Source: Actinomadura atramentaria DSM 43919
Lineage (GTDB): Bacteria; Actinomycetota; Actinomycetes; Streptosporangiales; Streptosporangiaceae
Direction of reading: 5' to 3'
Assembly (NCBI RefSeq): GCF_000381885.1
Contig: NZ_KB907225.1
Location: 1-64,000 of the forward strand
DNA length: 64,000 nt
Part shown: positions 16,194 to 24,112 of the stretch, in pieces
Numbering within the stretch: position 1 is the first letter of the stretch
Layout of the letters: every line of letters begins with the position of its first letter
Notes under the pieces: model-generated
Database searches by the model: none
What the model saw: only the letters and a program-made list of their open reading frames with translations
Told to the model about the DNA's origin: nothing
Program-made: the position numbers and the translations under genes

Positions 16194-18269
16194 TCAGCCG
16201 CAGAGGTTGAGGACCGCGTCGCCGTAGCGGTCGAGTTTGACGCGGCCGACGCCGGGGATCTGGGCGAGTTCTTCCAGGGAGCCGGGGGCTCGTTCGGCGA
16301 TGGCCTGGAGGGTCGCGTCGGTGAAGACGACGTAGGCGGGGACCTTCTGCTCGGCGGAGACCTCCGCGCGCCAGTCCTTCAGGGCGAGCAGGACGTCCTC
16401 GTTCAGTTCGGACGGGCAGTCCTCGCAGCGGCCGAGCTTGCGTTCCACCGCCGCCGTCAGCGGACGGCCGCAGACGCGGCACGGCTGCGGGCCGGTGGCG
16501 CGGCGGGGGCGTTTCGCGCGGTCCACCGGGGCGGGGCTCGGCGTGGACGTCCTGCCGGACAGGCCGTCCAGGAAGCGGGACGGGCGGCGGCCGCGCGCGC
16601 CGCCGGGCGACCGCGCCAGCGCCCACGACAGCGTCAGGTGCTCGCGCGCCCGCGTCACCCCGACGTACAGCAGGCGGCGCTCCTCCTCCACCTGCTCGGG
16701 CGTCTCGGCGTAGACGATCGGCATCATGCCCTCGGTCAGGCCGACGAGGAACACCGCGTCCCATTCCAGGCCCTTCGCGGCGTGCAGCGACGCCAGCGTG
16801 ACGCCCTCCAGCGGCGGCGCGTGCTGCGCGGCGGCGCGGGTCTCCAGCTCGGCGACGAAGTCGGGCAGGGCCGCGCGCGGGTTCTCGGCGGCCATGTCCT
16901 CCGCGAGCTGCGCGAGCGCGGCCAGCGACTCCCAGCGGGCGCGGGCCGCGCCGGACCCGTCCGGCGGGCGCTCGCTGAACCCGACGCCGGTCAGCACGTG
17001 CCGGACGGTGCGGACGAGCCCGGTGCCGTCGGTCTCGGCGTCCGCCCCGGCCCGCGCCGCGCCGCGCAGCGCGAACACCGCCTGCCGGACCTCCTGCCGC
17101 TCGAAGAACCGCTCCGCGCCGCGCACGACGTACGGGACGTCGAGCGCGGCGAACGCCGTCTCGTACACCTCCGACTGCGCGTTGATGCGGAACAGCACGG
17201 CGATCTCCCGCGCGGGCACGCCCTTCTCGATGAGCGCGCGCGCCCGGCGGGCGACGTCCTCCGCCTCGGCGACCTCGTCGTCGTGGGCGGCGAAGTCGGG
17301 CGCGGGCCCGTCGGCGCGCTGCGCGACCAGGTCCAGTTTGTGGCGCTTGGCCGCCTCGCCGCGCGCCTGCCCGATGACGTCGTTGGCGAGCCGCACGACC
17401 TGCGGCGTGGAGCGGTAGTCCCGGACGAGCTTCACCACGGTCGCGTCGGGGAAGTCGCGGGTGAAGTCGAGCAGGTAGGCCGGGGTCGCGCCGGTGAACG
17501 AGTAGATGGTCTGGTTCGGGTCGCCCACGACGCACACGTCGTCGCGGTCGCCGCGCCAGGTGTCCAGCAGGAGCTTCTGCAGCGGGTTGACGTCCTGGAA
17601 CTCGTCCACCACGAAGTGCTGGTACTGCGCGCGGACCTCGCGGGCCACCTCGGGGTGCTCGGTGAGGATCGCGGCGGTCAGCTCCAGCATCCCCTCGAAG
17701 TCGAGCAGGTTGCGTTCGCGGCGGAGCTGCTCGTACATCGCGTAGACGTTGGCGATGTCCACGACGCTCGCGGCGGAGCGGCGGCCGGCGCGGGCGACGG
17801 CGGCCGCGTAGTCCTCCGGGCGGTGCTGGGTGACCTTCGCCCACTCGATCTCGTCGGCCATCTCGCGCAGCTCGGTGCGGCCGGGCGACATCGAGCAGGC
17901 GCGGGCGGCGTCCGCGACGAGCGGGATCTTGGACTTCAGGATCGTCGGCGGCTCCCCGCCGACCACCCGCGGCCAGAAGTAGGTGAGCTGCCGCAGCGCC
18001 GCCGCGTGGAACGTGCGGGCCTGCACGCCCGCCGCGCCGAGCCGCGCCAGCCGCCCGCGCAGCTCGCCCGCCGCGCGGTTGGTGAACGTCAGCGCGAGGA
18101 CGCGCTGCGGGACCATCCGCCCGGTGAGGATGCCGTAGGCGATCCGGTGGGTGATCGCCCGCGTCTTGCCGGTTCCGGCTCCGGCGAGCACGCACACCGG
18201 ACCCCGCACGGCCTCGGCGACCGCGCGCTGTTCCGGGTCGAGGCCCGCGAGCACCGCCTGTGCGTCCAT
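16194..18269 (-). CDS. uvrD2: ATP-dependent DNA helicase UvrD2 (HRDC domain)
   Basis: This 691-aa SF1A helicase has Walker A GAGTGKTRA (about 31-39), Walker B VVDEFQDVNPLQ and motif IV-VI segments (LVRDYRSTPQVVRLAND, LHAAKGLEWDAVFL, RRLLYVGVTRAREHL). A four-cysteine motif (CRVCGRPL and CEDC) then leads to a C-terminal HRDC domain (AQIPGVGRVKLDRYGD). The tetracysteine linker plus HRDC is the signature of actinobacterial UvrD2, a 3'-5' DNA helicase essential in mycobacteria. The ATG at 18269 has GGAAGG 9 bases upstream; the ATG at 18278 touches that site. It is divergent from the mycoredoxin gene. Confidence 0.93.
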   Translation of the reverse strand: MDAQAVLAGLDPEQRAVAEAVRGPVCVLAGAGTGKTRAITHRIAYGILTGRMVPQRVLALTFTNRAAGELRGRLARLGAAGVQARTFHAAALRQLTYFWPRVVGGEPPTILKSKIPLVADAARACSMSPGRTELREMADEIEWAKVTQHRPEDYAAAVARAGRRSAASVVDIANVYAMYEQLRRERNLLDFEGMLELTAAILTEHPEVAREVRAQYQHFVVDEFQDVNPLQKLLLDTWRGDRDDVCVVGDPNQTIYSFTGATPAYLLDFTRDFPDATVVKLVRDYRSTPQVVRLANDVIGQARGEAAKRHKLDLVAQRADGPAPDFAAHDDEVAEAEDVARRARALIEKGVPAREIAVLFRINAQSEVYETAFAALDVPYVVRGAERFFERQEVRQAVFALRGAARAGADAETDGTGLVRTVRHVLTGVGFSERPPDGSGAARARWESLAALAQLAEDMAAENPRAALPDFVAELETRAAAQHAPPLEGVTLASLHAAKGLEWDAVFLVGLTEGMMPIVYAETPEQVEEERRLLYVGVTRAREHLTLSWALARSPGGARGRRPSRFLDGLSGRTSTPSPAPVDRAKRPRRATGPQPCRVCGRPLTAAVERKLGRCEDCPSELNEDVLLALKDWRAEVSAEQKVPAYVVFTDATLQAIAERAPGSLEELAQIPGVGRVKLDRYGDAVLNLCG

Positions 18270-18406
18270 GACCGTCATCCTTCCAGGACTGGGGGCGGCG
18301 CCGCCGCCGGGCCGCCGGGGTGTGGATAACCTCCGGAATGGGGGCCGGGCCGCCGGTGTTGTTCGGTGCGCCCGCCGAGAGACGTCCGACAAGGAGACAC
18401 GCGCCG

Positions 18407-18661
18407 ATGGCCACGCCGCTCACGATGTATACGACGACCTGGTGTGGGTTCTGCCGCCGCCTGAAGAGCCAGCTCGCCCGCGAGGGCATCGAGATGGTCG
18501 AGATCGACATCGAGCGCGACCCCGCCGCCGCCGAGTTCGTGATGAGCGTGAACGGCGGGAACCAGACGGTGCCGACGGTGACGATCGGCGACGACGTGGT
18601 GCTGACCAACCCCAGCGCCAAGGAGGTCAAGCGCCACCTCCAGGAGCTGGGCGCGCTCTGA
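18407..18661 (+). CDS. mrx1: mycoredoxin (glutaredoxin-like, Mrx1 type)
   Basis: The 84-aa thioredoxin-fold protein has the redox motif WCGFC (residues 12-16), the cis-proline block TVPTVTIGDD and the C-terminal helix AKEVKRHLQELG. Mycoredoxins reduce mycothiol mixed disulfides using mycothiol, which replaces glutathione in actinobacteria. AAGGAG lies about 10 bases upstream of the ATG. It is divergent from uvrD2 and ends at a perfect palindromic terminator, the same arrangement as Rv3198A/Rv3198c. Confidence 0.93.
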   Translation: MATPLTMYTTTWCGFCRRLKSQLAREGIEMVEIDIERDPAAAEFVMSVNGGNQTVPTVTIGDDVVLTNPSAKEVKRHLQELGAL

Positions 18662-18667
18662 CGCCGC

Positions 18668-18707
18668 GCCGAAGGCCCGTCCGGAACGTTCCGGACGGGC
18701 CTTCGGC
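18668..18707. terminator. bidirectional terminator (40-bp perfect palindrome)
   Basis: A perfect 40-base palindrome centred on AACGTT lies between the convergent mycoredoxin and nudC genes. It starts 7 bp after the mycoredoxin stop and ends 19 bp before the nudC stop. Being symmetric, it can terminate transcripts from both sides. Confidence 0.8.
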
Positions 18708-18725
18708 CTGTCAGAACACCCGTGG

Positions 18726-19640
18726 TCAGAACGCCCGCGTCTGCGGCAGCGGGCCGCCGTACCAGCGCTCGATGAGCTGCGCGGCGATCGACACCGCGCC
18801 GGGCGTGACGATCTCGCCGGACTCGACGGCGGCGCGCAGCTCGTCGCGGCCGTACCATCCGGCGTCGCTGATCTCCGCGCCGTCCAGGACGAGGTCGGCC
18901 GGGCCGTCGAGCCGCGCGAAGAACCCCAGCATGAGGCTCTGCGGCAGCGGCCACGGCTGGCTGCCGAGGTACTCGACGTCGCGGACGCCGACGCCGACCT
19001 CCTCGCGGACCTCGCGGGCGACGGCCTGCTCCAGCGACTCGCCGGGCTCCACGAACCCGGCGAGGATCGACCGGCGGTCGGCGGGCCACTGCGGGCCGCG
19101 CGCGAGCAGGACGCGGTCGGCGTCGTCGCGGACGAGCATGATCACGGCCGGGTCGAGGCGCGGGTAGTGCTCGCCGCCGTCGTTCGGGCAGACGCGGACG
19201 TGCCCGGCGGCGGCGACAACCGTCTCCGTGCCGCAGCGCGGGCAGAAGCGGTTCGCGGCGTGCCAGTTCGCCAGCGCGACGGCGTGGGTGAGCAGGCCGG
19301 AGTCGCGGTCGGACAGCAGCGCGCCGAGGCGGCGCAGCCCGCCCCGGTCGGCGCCCTCGACGTCCGGGAGCGGTCCCGCGACGGCGAAGTACGGGACGCC
19401 GTCGTCGGCGGAGCCGAGGTACCAGGGGTCGCCGGGCGGCGCGTCGGCGGGCGCGACGGTGATCAGGGCGGGTTCGGGGGTCGAGGCGACGAGCGTCCGC
19501 CCGTCCTCGACCACGAGCACGCGGGCGCGCGGGTCCTTCCACATTTCGGCGAGGCGGTCCTCGTCGCGGCGCAGTTCGGCGCGCCGGTCGAGGTCGCCGC
19601 GCGCGAGCGCCAGCCAGGGGAGGGCGGAATCGTCGGTCAC
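18726..19640 (-). CDS. nudC: NAD(+) diphosphatase / NADH pyrophosphatase
   Basis: The 304-aa protein has the NudC layout: an N-terminal domain, a zinc ribbon (FCPRCGTETV then RVCPNDGGEHYPR, a Cys-x-x-Cys with a later Cys) and a C-terminal Nudix domain with ILAGFVEPGESLEQAVAREVREEVGV. The SQPWPLPQSLMLGFFA block is the NADH pyrophosphatase signature. It hydrolyses NAD(H) to NMN(H) and AMP and removes NAD caps from RNA in other bacteria. The GTG at 19640 has GAGGT upstream. It follows the M20 peptidase gene by 8 bp, probably one operon. Confidence 0.92.
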   Translation of the reverse strand: MTDDSALPWLALARGDLDRRAELRRDEDRLAEMWKDPRARVLVVEDGRTLVASTPEPALITVAPADAPPGDPWYLGSADDGVPYFAVAGPLPDVEGADRGGLRRLGALLSDRDSGLLTHAVALANWHAANRFCPRCGTETVVAAAGHVRVCPNDGGEHYPRLDPAVIMLVRDDADRVLLARGPQWPADRRSILAGFVEPGESLEQAVAREVREEVGVGVRDVEYLGSQPWPLPQSLMLGFFARLDGPADLVLDGAEISDAGWYGRDELRAAVESGEIVTPGAVSIAAQLIERWYGGPLPQTRAF

Positions 19641-19648
19641 GGTGTACC

Positions 19649-21031
19649 TCAACGCAGCGCGGTCGCGAGTTCGTCCCACAGGTGCGCGACGGCCTCCGCG
19701 CCCTTGAGCAGCAGCGGGATCTCGACCTTCTCGTTGGGGGCGTGGATGCGGTCGTCGTTCAGGCCGACCGCGAGGAACACCAGCGGCGCGCCCAGGATCT
19801 CGGCGAGGTCCGCCTCGGGGCCGCTGCCGCCCTCGCGGGTGAACAGGACCTCGCGGCCGAACGCCTTCTCCATCGCGGCGCGGGCGGCGCGGACGGCGGG
19901 CGAGCCGATCGGGGACGCGCACGCGCGGACGCCGCCGCCGGGGATTGTCACCTCGACCTCGACGCCCGGCGGGGTGTGCGCGGCGGCCCACGCCCGGAAC
20001 TGCTCCTGGACGCGCACCGGGTCCTGTCCGGCGACGAGCCGGAACGAGACCTTCGCGTGCGCCTCGCGGGGGACGATCGTCTTGCCGCCGGGGCCGGTGT
20101 GCCCGCCCCACATACCGTTGACCTCGGCGGTCGGCCGCGCCCAGACGCGCTCCAGCGTCGTGAAGCCGGCCTCGCCCGCGGCGGCGCGGCTGTTCCCGGC
20201 GGTGCGCAGCCAGGCGTCCTCGTCGAAGGGGAGCTTGGCGAACAGGGCGCGCTCCTCGTCAGTCAGCTCCACGACGTCGTCGTAGAAACCGGGGAGCGTG
20301 ACGCGGCCGTGCTCGTCGTGCAGCGCGGCGATCATGCCCGCGAGGGCGTGCAGCGGGTTCGGGACCGCGCCGCCGAACGAGCCGGAGTGCAGGTCGGTGT
20401 CGGGGCCGCGGACGGTCAGCTCGGCCTCGGTCAGACCGCGCATTCCCGTACACATCGACGGGACGTCCGCCGCCCACATCGTCGTGTCGCTGATGACGAC
20501 GACATCGCACGCGAGCCGGTCGCGGCGCTCCCGCAACAGCTCCGCGAAGTGGATCGACCCGGACTCCTCCTCGCCCTCCACCAGCAGCTTCAGCGTGACG
20601 GGCGGCGCGTCGGCCCCGGCCGCGGCCATCCCCGCGCGCAGCCCCAGCGTGTGGAAGAACACCTGCCCCTTGTCGTCGGACGAGCCGCGCCCGACCAGCC
20701 GGTCGCCGCGCTCGACGGGCTCGAACGGGTCCGTCTCCCACGCCTCGCGCGGATCGACGGGCTGCACGTCGTGATGCCCGTACACCAGCGCCGCCGGCGC
20801 GCCCGGATCGGCGGCGGGCCACTCGGCGAACACGGCGGGCAGGCCGCCGGTCTCCCAGACCTCCACGGTCGGGAACCCGGTGCGGCGCAGGTGCGCGGCC
20901 AGCCACTCGGCGGAGCGCCGTACGTCCCCGGCGTGCGCGGGGTCGCCGGAGATCGACGGGATCGCCAGCCACTCCTTCAACTCCGCGAGGAACGCTTCCC
21001 GCTGCCCTTCGATATAGCCGACGACGTCCAC
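19649..21031 (-). CDS. M20 family dipeptidase/metallopeptidase
   Basis: The 460-aa protein has the M20 zinc site: YGHHDVQPVDP (His), GRGSSDDKGQ (bridging Asp), LLVEGEEESGS (catalytic Glu and Glu ligand), VVISDTTMW (Asp) and near the C-terminus DDRIHAPNEK (His). The dimerisation domain lies between about 195 and 310. This is the dipeptidase (PepV/CNDP-like) group, cutting dipeptides or similar amides in the cytoplasm. It is the first gene of a two-gene unit with nudC. Confidence 0.88.
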   Translation of the reverse strand: MDVVGYIEGQREAFLAELKEWLAIPSISGDPAHAGDVRRSAEWLAAHLRRTGFPTVEVWETGGLPAVFAEWPAADPGAPAALVYGHHDVQPVDPREAWETDPFEPVERGDRLVGRGSSDDKGQVFFHTLGLRAGMAAAGADAPPVTLKLLVEGEEESGSIHFAELLRERRDRLACDVVVISDTTMWAADVPSMCTGMRGLTEAELTVRGPDTDLHSGSFGGAVPNPLHALAGMIAALHDEHGRVTLPGFYDDVVELTDEERALFAKLPFDEDAWLRTAGNSRAAAGEAGFTTLERVWARPTAEVNGMWGGHTGPGGKTIVPREAHAKVSFRLVAGQDPVRVQEQFRAWAAAHTPPGVEVEVTIPGGGVRACASPIGSPAVRAARAAMEKAFGREVLFTREGGSGPEADLAEILGAPLVFLAVGLNDDRIHAPNEKVEIPLLLKGAEAVAHLWDELATALR

Positions 21032-21155
21032 CGGCCCCCCTCACCTCTCGACACTGCATGGCACTCTAGGCAGTGTTTCAAAGTCCCGGCCTACGGCCCT
21101 CGCCTGGCGGCTCGGGCCTGACCGGGCCTGTGCGAGCGCGGCATCGCTCCGCGAT

Positions 21156-21197
21156 CTGCCCGGTGAAGCTCGCCTCCGGCGTCGCTTCACCGGGCAG
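21156..21197. repeat. 14-bp inverted repeat in a divergent intergenic region
   Basis: Perfect arms CTGCCCGGTGAAGC (21156-21169) and GCTTCACCGGGCAG (21184-21197) flank a 14-base loop. Directly upstream is another self-complementary patch (GCGAGCGCGGCATCGCTCCGCG, approximate). It lies between divergent genes, so it is not in a terminator position for either. Confidence 0.6.
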
Positions 21198-21252
21198 TTG
21201 ACGCACTCGCGCTGTGGCTAAGGCACATTGGAAGCCTTCAGGAGGTGAGTGC

Positions 21253-21516
21253 GTGATCCTGATCGACCCCCCGCTGTGGCCGGCCCGGGGACGGGTGTGG
21301 TCGCACCTGGTCAGCGACGTCTCGTTCGACGAGCTGCACGCGTTCGCGGCGGCCCTCGGCGTCCCGCCGCGCGCGTTCGAGCGCGACCACTACGACGTCC
21401 CCGCGGAGCTGTACGACGCGGCCGTCTCGGCGGGCGCGAACGCCGTCGGCTGCCAGGAACTCCTGGCCCGCCTGACGGCCGCGGGCCTCCGCCGCCGCAA
21501 ATTCGCCCGGCGCTGA
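21253..21516 (+). CDS. DUF4031 domain protein
   Basis: The 87-aa protein (VILIDPPLWPARGRVWSHLV at its start, then SFDELHAFAAALGVPPRAFE and DHYDVPAE) is a clear member of the small DUF4031 family of actinobacteria, function unknown. The GTG at 21253 follows an excellent AGGAGGTG ribosome site at 21240-21247. It is monocistronic on visible evidence. Confidence 0.88.
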   Translation: MILIDPPLWPARGRVWSHLVSDVSFDELHAFAAALGVPPRAFERDHYDVPAELYDAAVSAGANAVGCQELLARLTAAGLRRRKFARR

Positions 21517-21713
21517 CTGCGGCCGCGGCACAGATTCGACATTTCACTAATTATCGACTCATCCAACCCTGCGGCGAAAATAGCCGCGCACTTCGCGCGG
21601 CCTGATCCGGCCACGCCGCGCACAGTTCTCCTGAGCTACGATCGTCCCGCCATGGCGTGTTTTCGCCTCCGCACGACAAGGGGCGGACACGCTCATATTC
21701 GGGGAGTGGAAAC

Positions 21714-22232
21714 ATGCGAAACAACTCAGCGCCGGGCAAGGTCGCGATCGTCCTCGGCGCAGCCGCCGCACTCGTCGTCACACCGCCGGCGTCGTCGGCG
21801 CTGGCGTCCGCTCCGCGGCAGCAGCACACCATGAGCGCGACGGGCGTCTACGGGATCGGACTGTACGCGCAGCAGGGCACCGGGTACACGCTGCAGGCGT
21901 ACGTCCACGACACCAAGAGCGACGGCTATTGCGCGGAGGTCTGGCTCGACTTCACCACCGATCCGCACGAGCACCACGGTCCCCTCATGACCTATGCCTG
22001 CGGCACCGGGGTGGACGGCTGGGGGAGCACCCGGCACGCCGTCAGCTCGAAGCACAAGATCAAGTCGTTCCGAATGGCGATCTGCCGTGCGAAGAAGCCT
22101 TGGGTGCGCTATTCGAAGAAGAACCAGGTCTCGCGTCCCGTGAATTGCAAGGAGTGGAACAACCGGAACGCGAAGGGCTGGGCCGTCCTTGCGTGGCAGG
22201 CGAACGACGCCAAGATCACGTCTGTTCACTGA
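21714..22232 (+). CDS. secreted hypothetical protein
   Basis: The 172-aa product begins with a Sec signal peptide (MRNNSAPGKVAIVLGAAAAL, cleavage likely near ASSALASA). The mature protein is small and rich in aromatic and polar residues, with four cysteines (GYCAEVW, YACGTG, AICRAKK, VNCKEW), suggesting two extracellular disulfides. No family is recognised. The ATG at 21714 has GGGGAGTGG upstream; earlier in-frame starts lack both a Shine-Dalgarno and a signal-like sequence. Codon usage is less GC-extreme than its neighbours. Confidence 0.75.
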   Translation: MRNNSAPGKVAIVLGAAAALVVTPPASSALASAPRQQHTMSATGVYGIGLYAQQGTGYTLQAYVHDTKSDGYCAEVWLDFTTDPHEHHGPLMTYACGTGVDGWGSTRHAVSSKHKIKSFRMAICRAKKPWVRYSKKNQVSRPVNCKEWNNRNAKGWAVLAWQANDAKITSVH

Positions 22233-22250
22233 CGCACCCGACGCCGGCGG

Positions 22251-22859
22251 TCAGGCGTTGAGGAGGGTCAGTTCGGTTTCGAGGTTGGCGCGGGCGCGGG
22301 TCTCGAAGCGGGTTATGGCTTCGGGGGTGCGGTAGAGGGTCGGGGCGGCGAGGAGGTTGCGGAGGATTTCGGCGCGGCCCGCGCGGAAGATCTCTTCGGG
22401 GATGAAGGCGTACTCCTCGCGGACGGCGGCGGCGTAGGCGGCGTAGGTCGCCGGGTCCGCGCCGAGGACGGCGAGGTCCGCGTCGCAGAGGACCTCGCCG
22501 TTGGCGTCGCCGGGCTCGGGGTCGTGGGTGGCGGTGAGGCGGACGAGGCGGGCGACCTCGGCGATCACCGCCTCGGGCAGGTCGGTGCGGCCGAGGGTGC
22601 GGACGGCGAGGCGGGCGCTGCGCTCCTCGTTGTCGGCGCGGGACGGGTCGTACACCGCGTCGTGGAACCAGGCGGCGAGCCGGACGGCGTCGGCGTCGGC
22701 GGCGTGCGCGGCCAGCTCGTCCACCAGGTCGAGGACGGCGGTCAGGTGCGCGGCGGTGTGGTATCGGCGGTGCGGTTCGGCGTAGCGGGCGGCGAGGTCG
22801 GCGCCGATGCGGCGCGTCTCGGCCCCGGCGAGCGCGGTCCACCGGTCGAGGACGTCCAT
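22251..22859 (-). CDS. HD superfamily metal-dependent phosphohydrolase
   Basis: The 202-aa protein has YHTAAHLTAVLD (His), AAWFHDAVYDP (the HD pair) and CDADLAVLGAD (distal Asp), the HD-domain metal site of the COG4339 group. It is predicted to be a cytosolic phosphohydrolase of unknown substrate. The start MDVLDRW at 22859 begins the conserved fold. It is divergent from the siderophore operon, sharing about 100 bp of promoter DNA with the iron box. Confidence 0.82.
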   Translation of the reverse strand: MDVLDRWTALAGAETRRIGADLAARYAEPHRRYHTAAHLTAVLDLVDELAAHAADADAVRLAAWFHDAVYDPSRADNEERSARLAVRTLGRTDLPEAVIAEVARLVRLTATHDPEPGDANGEVLCDADLAVLGADPATYAAYAAAVREEYAFIPEEIFRAGRAEILRNLLAAPTLYRTPEAITRFETRARANLETELTLLNA

Positions 22860-22925
22860 GCGCCCATCATCTCGCGCGTTCCCGCGCGCGGCCCCGAGCG
22901 GCGGGCCTATGATGACCACGCTCAG

Positions 22926-22944
22926 TTAGGTAAGGCTTACCTCA
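22926..22944. promoter_or_regulatory. iron box (DtxR/IdeR/DmdR1 operator)
   Basis: TTAGGTAAGGCTTACCTCA is a near-perfect match to the actinobacterial iron-box consensus TTAGGTTAGGCTAACCTAA, with dyad symmetry around the central G/C. It lies 17 bp upstream of the GTG of the siderophore ATP-grasp gene, so iron-loaded IdeR/DmdR1 should repress the operon. Confidence 0.9.
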
Positions 22945-22960
22945 CTCTGAAAGGGAGGCC

Positions 22961-24112
22961 GTGGCCGCCTCGCTGTATCTCGCCGCCGGGAAGGTCACCG
23001 ACGCCGTCACGCACGGCTTCCTGCCCGCCGCCGCGCGGCTCGGCGTGCCCGTCGTGCTGCTCACCGACCGGCCCGCCGCGCACGCCGCCGTGTTCGACGG
23101 CCCGGTCGTGCGCTGCGACGTCACCGACCACCGGGCGATCGTCGCGGCCGCCGAAGACGGGCCGGAACCGCTCGGGATCTTCACCAACAGCGACTTCCTG
23201 CAGTCCCCCGCCGCGCTCGCCGCCGACTACTTCGGGCTGCCCGGCAAGGACTGGCGCGCCGCGCTGCGCGCCAAGGACAAGCTGCTCGCGCGGCGGCACC
23301 TCGCGGCGCTCGACCCGGTGTTCGCGGCCCCCGCCGACCGGGTGCCCGCCGGTGCGCCGTACCCGCTCGTCCTCAAGCCGCGCGCGGGCGTGGCCAGCGA
23401 AGACGTCGTCCTCGTCCGGGACGCGGCGGAGCTGGCGGCGCGGCGCGCGGAGATCGCGGCGCGGCGGGACGATCCGCTGATCGTGGAGGAGTACCTGCCG
23501 GGCGAACTGCACACGCTGGAGACGCTGGGCGACGGGACGGAACTGCGCGTCCTCGGTTCGTTCCGGACGGCGCTGTCACCGCCGCCGCACTTCGTGGAGG
23601 AGCGGCTGGAGTGGGCCGCGCCGCCGCCGGAGAGCGCGGCGGTGCTCACGCTGCTCGGCGCGCTCGGCGTCGGGTTCGGGGCGTGCCACACCGAGTTCGT
23701 CGTCCACGCGGGCCGGGCGCGGATCATCGAGGTGAACTACCGGCTGATCGGGGACCACTGCGACTTCCTGCTCGCGGAACTGCTGGGCGTGCCGCTGTTC
23801 GAGCAGATCCTGGGCGTGCATCTGGGGCGTCCGCTGCCGCCGCCCGTCCCCGCGCCGGGGCTGGCCGCCGTCGCCGAACCGGTGCTCGCGGAGCGGCCCG
23901 GCACGCTGGCGGCGGCGCCGGGGCCGTGGGAGGGCGACGACGGCGGCGTCCGCGTCCGGTACCTGCCGCAGCGGGCCGTGGGCGACGCCGTGGCGGTGAC
24001 GCGCACCAACCGCGACTATCTCGGGACGATCCGGGCGATCGGCCCGGACGCGACGGCGGTGGACGCGGCCGTCGCCCGGTTCCGCGCCGCGCACGCGTGG
24101 ACCGTCGCTTGA
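22961..24112 (+). CDS. ATP-grasp ligase of siderophore operon
   Basis: The 383-aa ATP-grasp protein has the ATP-binding lysine in YPLVLKPRAGVASEDVVLV (about 130-150), the hinge IVEEYLPGELHTLE and the metal site TEFVVHAGRARIIEVNYR (about 246-263). It should form an amide or ester bond through an acyl phosphate. In vibrioferrin biosynthesis an ATP-grasp protein (PvsA) works with two IucA/IucC-type synthetases, the same trio seen here. The GTG at 22961 has AGGGAGG upstream, and the gene sits just after the iron box. The stop overlaps the next TTG start (TTGA). Confidence 0.85.
   Translation: MAASLYLAAGKVTDAVTHGFLPAAARLGVPVVLLTDRPAAHAAVFDGPVVRCDVTDHRAIVAAAEDGPEPLGIFTNSDFLQSPAALAADYFGLPGKDWRAALRAKDKLLARRHLAALDPVFAAPADRVPAGAPYPLVLKPRAGVASEDVVLVRDAAELAARRAEIAARRDDPLIVEEYLPGELHTLETLGDGTELRVLGSFRTALSPPPHFVEERLEWAAPPPESAAVLTLLGALGVGFGACHTEFVVHAGRARIIEVNYRLIGDHCDFLLAELLGVPLFEQILGVHLGRPLPPPVPAPGLAAVAEPVLAERPGTLAAAPGPWEGDDGGVRVRYLPQRAVGDAVAVTRTNRDYLGTIRAIGPDATAVDAAVARFRAAHAWTVA

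Noticed and set aside
14283..18329. Very long plus-strand open frame (over 1300 codons)
   Set aside because: It runs antisense to whiB7, tesB and uvrD2, has low-complexity Arg/Gly/Val composition, and matches no family. It is a GC-bias shadow.
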